Below, in pieces: positions 13,599 to 17,110 of a DNA stretch of 17,110 nt (position 1 is the first letter of the stretch; every line of letters begins with the position of its first letter). The stretch lies in contig DFDT01000062.1 of the NCBI GenBank assembly GCA_002368865.1, positions 1-17,110 of the forward strand, in the 5' to 3' direction. The DNA comes from Lachnospiraceae bacterium UBA3821 (GTDB lineage Bacteria; Bacillota; Clostridia; Lachnospirales; Lachnospiraceae). The notes beneath the pieces were generated by a model. That model searched no databases and was not told the origin of the DNA. It worked only from the letters and a program-made list of their open reading frames with translations. Both the position numbers and the translations under genes were made by a program.

Positions 13599-16169
13599 TT
13601 ATTCCTTTGTTTGTTCGGACTCATCGGCGTTTTCGGATTCGCTGGAATTGTCGGACTCGTCGGATTCAATATCCTCCACTTCCTCGCCACTTTCATTTTC
13701 AACCCTGTCGCGAACCTTTGCGATCCGGGCAATCTTTACGCCCTTGTCCAGATTCATCATCTTGACGCCCGAGGTGATCCTGCCAAGTAAGGAGATGTCT
13801 TCAATGCGAAGCTGGATCACAATTCCCTCCGTAGTGATCATCATCAGCTCATATTCATCCTTCACCGCCTTGAATCCCACTACATCGCCGGTTTTCTCTG
13901 TGATCTTGTAGCACTTCACACCCTTACCGCCACGATTCTGAACCTTGAATTCATCCATCTCGGTACGTTTTCCGAGACCGTGCTCCGATACAATGAGCAT
14001 GTATTCGCCCTGGGAGCGGAGCTGCATACCGATCACTTCGTCATTCGGCATCAGATTCATACCAATCACGCCCATGGAGGATCTTCCGGTCGCACGTACG
14101 TCCGTCTCTTTAAAGCGGATACACATACCCTGTCTGCTCACCAGGAAGATCTCACTGTCTGCGTCGGTTACTTTTACTTCGATCAACTCGTCATCATCCC
14201 TCAGGTTGATGGCAGTGAGACCTGTCTTGCGCACATGGGCATATTCGGAGAGAGGCGTTTTCTTCACAATACCCTTCTTGGTCGCCATGAACAGGTATTT
14301 ATCCTCTTCATATTCCTTGATAGAGATCATGGCCGTGATCTTTTCTCCGGGCTGCAGCTGCAGCAGGTTGATCACAGCGGTTCCCCTGGCGGTACGGCTG
14401 GCCTCCGGAATCTCATAGGCCTTTAATCTGTACACACGTCCCATATTGGTAAAGAAATTCAGATAATGATGGGTCGTGCTCAGAAGCAAATCCTCAATAT
14501 AGTCATCCTCAATGGTCTGCATTCCCTTGATTCCCTTGCCTCCACGGTTCTGAGATTTGAAATTATCCACTGTCATCCGCTTGATATAGCCCAGACTGGT
14601 CATGGTGATAATGGTATTCTCGTAAGGGATCATATCCTCCACGGAAATATCAAACTCATCGAATCCGATGGTGCTTCTTCTGTCATCGCCGTATTTTTCG
14701 GCAATCATCATAATTTCCTCTTTGATGACGCCAAGCAGCAATTTTTCATCGGCCAAAATCGCTTTCAACTCCGCAATCCGGATTTCCAGCTCTTTATGCT
14801 CATTTTCCAGCTTTTCTCTCTCCAGGCCGGTGAGTGCTCTCAGACGCATATCCACAATATTCTGTGCCTGCACATCTGAAAATTCAAATCGCTCGATCAG
14901 TCTGTCCTTTGCAATCTGTGTAGTCTGGCTGCTCCGGATGATAGAGATGACTTCATCAATAAAATCAAGTGCCTTTAAGAGACCCTGCAAAATATGATCT
15001 CTTTCCTCTGCCTTATTCAGATCATATTTGGTTCTGCGGGTAACCACATCCTCCTGATGCTTCAGATAATACTTAAGCATCTCTAAAAGACTCATAACCT
15101 TCGGCTCATTATTGACAAGGGCCAGCATGATCACACCGAAAGTATCCTGCAGCTGGGTATGCTTATAAAGCTGATTTAACAGCACATTTGCATTCACGTC
15201 CTTGCGCAGCTCGATCACCACGCGGACCCCTTCGCGGTTTGACTCGTCGCGGATATCCGTGATGCCGTCAATCCGCTTGGTCTTTACCAATTCTGCAATC
15301 TTTACGATTAGATTGGCTTTGTTCACCATGTAGGGCAGTTCCGTTGCAATGATCTGGCTCTTTCCGTTGGGAAGGGTCTCGATATTGGTTACCGCGCGCA
15401 CAATGATCTTGCCGCGTCCGGTGCGGTATGCCTCCTCGCAGCCCCTGGTACCCATGATCAGACCGCCGGTGGGAAAATCAGGTGCTTTGACAATGGACAT
15501 GACCTCTTCGATGGTAGTGTCTCTGTTTTCCTGCACTCTGTTGTCAATGATCTTCACCACTGCATTAACTACTTCCCGCAGATTGTGAGGCGGGATATTG
15601 GTCGCCATACCGACTGCAATACCGGTAGTACCGTTTACCAGAAGGTTCGGATAACGGCTGGGCAGTACCACGGGCTCTTTCTCTGTATCATCAAAGTTCG
15701 GTACAAAATCCACCGTATCTTTATTGATATCCGCAAGCAGTTCCATGGAAATCTTGGAAAGTCTTGCCTCGGTGTAACGCATGGCAGCGGCACCGTCTCC
15801 GTCCATGGAACCGAAATTTCCGTGGCCGTCTACGAGAGGATATCTGGTAGACCATTCCTGCGCCATATTGACCAATGCGCCGTAGATGGAACTGTCTCCG
15901 TGAGGATGATATTTACCCATGGTGTCGCCGACGATACGGGCACTTTTACGGTGCGGTTTGTCGGGACCGTTGTTCAATTCGATCATGGAATAGAGCACAC
16001 GGCGCTGTACGGGTTTTAAACCGTCGCGCACGTCCGGGAGCGCACGGGAAGCGATTACGCTCATGGCATAATCGATATAAAATGTTTCCATCCTCTCTTT
16101 CAGATCGACTTCATGAATTTTGTCCACCTCCGGAGTACCGGGAGCATTGTCAAAAATATCGTCGTTCAT
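13599..16169 (-). CDS. gyrA: DNA gyrase subunit A
   Basis: 856 residues. GyrA cuts and rejoins DNA in the A2B2 gyrase that adds negative supercoils. The winged-helix/tower part has the active Tyr132 in [11 protein letters not shown], the quinolone region [16 protein letters not shown] (85-100) and the coiled-coil arm (about 370-500). The C-terminal wrapping domain (about 515-820) has the GyrA box QNRGGKG at 540-546 and the same heptad again at 744-750; an acidic Glu/Asp/Ser tail ends the protein (823-856). At the place of E. coli Asp87 there is Gly97, while Ser83 is kept as Ser93. The start chosen is ATG 16167-16169, because GAGG lies 6 bases upstream; an in-frame GTG at 16179-16181 overlaps that ribosome site and has none of its own. 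Directly follows gyrB, 29 bases apart. Confidence 0.97.
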   Translation of the reverse strand: MNDDIFDNAPGTPEVDKIHEVDLKERMETFYIDYAMSVIASRALPDVRDGLKPVQRRVLYSMIELNNGPDKPHRKSARIVGDTMGKYHPHGDSSIYGALVNMAQEWSTRYPLVDGHGNFGSMDGDGAAAMRYTEARLSKISMELLADINKDTVDFVPNFDDTEKEPVVLPSRYPNLLVNGTTGIAVGMATNIPPHNLREVVNAVVKIIDNRVQENRDTTIEEVMSIVKAPDFPTGGLIMGTRGCEEAYRTGRGKIIVRAVTNIETLPNGKSQIIATELPYMVNKANLIVKIAELVKTKRIDGITDIRDESNREGVRVVIELRKDVNANVLLNQLYKHTQLQDTFGVIMLALVNNEPKVMSLLEMLKYYLKHQEDVVTRRTKYDLNKAEERDHILQGLLKALDFIDEVISIIRSSQTTQIAKDRLIERFEFSDVQAQNIVDMRLRALTGLEREKLENEHKELEIRIAELKAILADEKLLLGVIKEEIMMIAEKYGDDRRSTIGFDEFDISVEDMIPYENTIITMTSLGYIKRMTVDNFKSQNRGGKGIKGMQTIEDDYIEDLLLSTTHHYLNFFTNMGRVYRLKAYEIPEASRTARGTAVINLLQLQPGEKITAMISIKEYEEDKYLFMATKKGIVKKTPLSEYAHVRKTGLTAINLRDDDELIEVKVTDADSEIFLVSRQGMCIRFKETDVRATGRSSMGVIGMNLMPNDEVIGMQLRSQGEYMLIVSEHGLGKRTEMDEFKVQNRGGKGVKCYKITEKTGDVVGFKAVKDEYELMMITTEGIVIQLRIEDISLLGRITSGVKMMNLDKGVKIARIAKVRDRVENESGEEVEDIESDESDNSSESENADESEQTKE

Positions 16170-16175
16170 AATAGA

Positions 16176-16179
16176 CCTC
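16176..16179 (-). promoter_or_regulatory. gyrA ribosome binding site
   Basis: GAGG on the minus strand lies 6 bases before the ATG at 16167-16169. It decides that start over the GTG at 16179-16181, which would remove the site from the untranslated leader. Confidence 0.7.
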
Positions 16180-16198
16180 ACTATCTATTCAATCAGTA

Positions 16199-17110
<912 letters not shown>

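Noticed and set aside
13738..13938. Second GyrA-box heptad as a novelty
   Set aside because: A second box-like heptad late in the C-terminal domain also occurs, as I recall, in Bacillus-type GyrA, so it is normal for Firmicutes.

Overview
The window looks like a chromosomal segment from a low-to-mid GC Firmicute, most likely a Lachnospiraceae-type clostridium. This rests on recalled family knowledge, not a database search: a clostridial MutS2 with a C-terminal Smr domain, a YhaM-type exoribonuclease, gyrB directly followed by gyrA, Gram-positive Shine-Dalgarno sites and Firmicute-style two-component proteins. No rRNA, tRNA, CRISPR array, transposase or integrase was seen.

Layout. (1) Bases 1-568 are strongly AT-rich. 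They hold the 5' end of a Fic-family gene (minus strand, running off the left edge), its promoter overlapped by three copies of a 12-bp operator-like repeat, about 160 bases with no convincing gene, and a minus-strand intrinsic terminator. (2) Bases 569-6026 form a four-gene minus-strand cluster, in transcription order: a polytopic GT-C-like glycosyltransferase, an HtrA-like membrane protein that has lost its whole catalytic triad, the OB/HD exoribonuclease YhaM, and the TRAM/Fe-S 23S rRNA uracil methyltransferase RlmD. It starts at an extended -10 promoter near 6052-6060 and ends at the terminator at 484-530. (3) A 98-bp divergent region leads into a plus-strand five-gene cluster (6125-12248): mutS2, an OmpR-type response regulator, a HAMP histidine kinase, an SseB-family protein and an uncharacterised protein with PD-(D/E)XK-like residues plus a winged helix. 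Three of these genes are chained by two 4-bp ATGA overlaps. (4) A CPA2-type cation/proton antiporter (minus, 12254-13447) converges on that cluster with only 5 bases between stop codons and has its own promoter. (5) gyrA and the 3' half of gyrB (minus) fill the right end, with a clear terminator after gyrA.

The gyrase, MutS2, RlmD and YhaM genes are ordinary housekeeping genes. Less ordinary points are the catalytically dead HtrA-like protein translationally coupled to a glycosyltransferase, the mutS2/two-component/SseB/nuclease-like operon, a mutS2 promoter whose expected start falls on the ATG (leaderless mRNA), and the repeat-laden fic promoter. I see no unmistakable new system. The best candidates for something undescribed are the two-component/SseB/nuclease-like module and the pseudoprotease.
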